A stretch of DNA of 64,000 nt from JBLNBN01 sp050260015 (lineage in GTDB: Bacteria > Bacteroidota > Ignavibacteria > Kapaibacteriales > UBA2268): the NCBI GenBank assembly GCA_050260015.1, contig JBLNBN010000068.1, positions 1 to 64,000 on the forward strand, read 5' to 3'. The position numbers were made by a program, and so were the translations under genes. This document shows positions 63,092 through 64,000 of the stretch, piece by piece; position 1 is the stretch's first letter, and the number at the start of each line of letters is the position of its first letter. Under the pieces are notes generated by a model. The model saw only the letters and a list, made by a program, of their open reading frames with translations. It searched no databases and was not told the origin of the DNA.

Positions 63092-64000
63092 TAATGAGCA
63101 AAATACTAATATATATCGAGCAAAACGGCGACGTCCTTAAAAGATCCTCATACGAATTAGCTACCGCCGCGAAAGCGCTTGGCGGCGAAATAATCGGCGC
63201 GGCGATCAATTGCTCCGAAGCCGCTTTGAAGACGGCCGGCGAGTACGGACTTACCCAGGTATTTAATTTAAAGAGCGACGCCCTTTCGAGCTATTCTTCG
63301 ACCGGCGCCGCGGAAGCTATCGCTTCCTTCGCAAAGGACCAGGGCGCGGACGTAGTCCTGTTCGCCGCTAACTCCGTCGGCTTGGAAATAGCTCCGCGCG
63401 TAGCCATTAAGCTCGGCGCAGGTTATATCGCCGATTGCGTTGCGTTAGCAAGCTCCGGCGGCGACATCGAAGCCAAAAAGCCCGTCTTTGCCGGCAAGGC
63501 TTTAATTACGCAAAAGATCAAAACCCCGGTTAAAGTATTCTCGCTGCGTCCGAACGTATTCACGGCAGTAAAAAGCTCGGCTCAAGCGGTCGTTACTGAA
63601 ACGAACGTTAACGTTCCGGCCGACGCTTTAAAAGCGAAAGTTACCTCCGTAAACAAGAACAAGGGCAAGCTCGACGTTCTCGAAGCCGACGTAGTAGTTT
63701 CCGGCGGAAGGGGACTCAAGGAAGCAGCAAACTTCAAGTTAATTGAAGATTTGGCGGACGCTCTTGGCGGCGCGGTCGGCGCTTCTCGCGCAGTAGTCGA
63801 CGCCGGCATTCGTCCCCATGCGGAGCAGGTCGGCCAAACCGGTAAAACTGTTAGCCCGACAATGTACGTAGCGGTCGGCATCTCCGGCGCCGTTCAGCAC
63901 CTGGCCGGCATGTCTTCCTCGAAGATTATCGTCGCAATCAATAAAGACAAAGAAGCCCCGATCTTCAAGATCTGCGATTATGGCGTAGTCGGCGATTTAT
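63092..64000 (+). CDS. etfA: Electron transfer flavoprotein alpha subunit (cut by window end)
   Basis: 303 codons from ATG 63092 to the window edge, with AGGAAG upstream; full EtfA is a little longer, so only the last few residues are missing. FAD-binding motifs: VVSGGRGLKEAANF, GGAVGASRAVVDAG, VGQTGKTVSPTMYVAVGISG and AVQHLAGMSSSKIIVAINKD. The N-terminal half reads ILIYIEQNGDVLKRSSYEL. It forms the ETF heterodimer with EtfB and completes a two-gene operon. Confidence 0.95.

Noticed and set aside
1..64000. CRISPR arrays, IS elements, prophage, integrase or toxin-antitoxin genes
   Set aside because: Looked for regular spaced repeats, terminal inverted repeats with a transposase frame and characteristic motifs; none seen. 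The 77-residue repeat is protein-coding and the short palindromes lack an associated transposase in the window.

Overview
The window looks like a chromosomal segment of a Gram-negative bacterium from the Bacteroidota/Chlorobiota side of the FCB group, probably an Ignavibacteria- or Kapabacteria-like lineage; the exact lineage is inference. Four independent signs point there: four large exported proteins end in a type IX secretion (T9SS) type A sorting domain, LpxC and FabZ are fused in one polypeptide, several upstream regions carry the Bacteroidota promoter pattern TTTG-N19..22-TAnnTTTG, and several predicted outer-membrane proteins end in an aromatic residue. No phage, transposase, CRISPR array or other clear mobile element is visible. 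Most of the window is dense housekeeping sequence with short intergenic gaps.

Layout. 1-5250: a minus-strand cluster of exported proteins (two T9SS beta-propeller-like proteins and a Cys-rich secreted protein whose frame is broken at an 11-G tract). 5250-6123: the only long non-coding stretch, a patchwork of small palindromes. 6124-14737 (minus): dedA, cinA, rpsA, a GAF-GAF-degenerate GGDEF membrane protein, a lipocalin and sucD. 14934-16917 (plus): ndk, a Nudix hydrolase and a secreted protein. 17074-19324 (minus): pta and ackA. 19543-25069 (plus): a homocysteine methyltransferase/MTHFR fusion and metH. 25133-29692: a 1519-residue VWA/WD40/Hydin-like T9SS protein. 29803-32357: dxs, an iron-permease-family protein and tRNA-Lys. 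32563-40865: a beta-barrel protein, scpB, an HDOD protein, tsaD, hpnE, purF, yraN and scpA. 40979-47856: dnaE, a small membrane protein, an outer-membrane protein, folD and an RluA-type pseudouridine synthase. 47943-50948: a sialidase-fold-like T9SS protein. 51058-56141: tilS-hpt-ftsH. 56276-59893: a protein of near-exact 77-residue repeats and a lipoprotein metallopeptidase. 60118-64000: lpxC-fabZ, lpxA, etfB and etfA, the last cut by the window edge.

How the genes work together. One-carbon and methionine metabolism (folD, the methyltransferase/MTHFR fusion, metH), acetate/acetyl-phosphate metabolism (pta, ackA) with the TCA enzyme sucD and electron-transfer flavoprotein, isoprenoid and possibly hopanoid synthesis (dxs, hpnE), lipid A and fatty-acid synthesis (lpxC-fabZ, lpxA), chromosome segregation (scpA, scpB), purine synthesis and salvage (purF, hpt), and tRNA/rRNA modification (tilS, tsaD, rluA-like) are all represented. 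The exported proteins suggest a cell surface decorated with T9SS cargo.

The most unusual points are the G11 tract that switches off a Cys-rich secreted protein, the 330-residue low-complexity extension fused to TilS (with comparable charged tails on SucD and ribosomal protein S1), the 77-residue tandem-repeat protein next to ftsH, a perfect 18-bp inverted repeat between two secreted-protein genes, and the palindrome-rich spacer at 5.5-6.1 kb.
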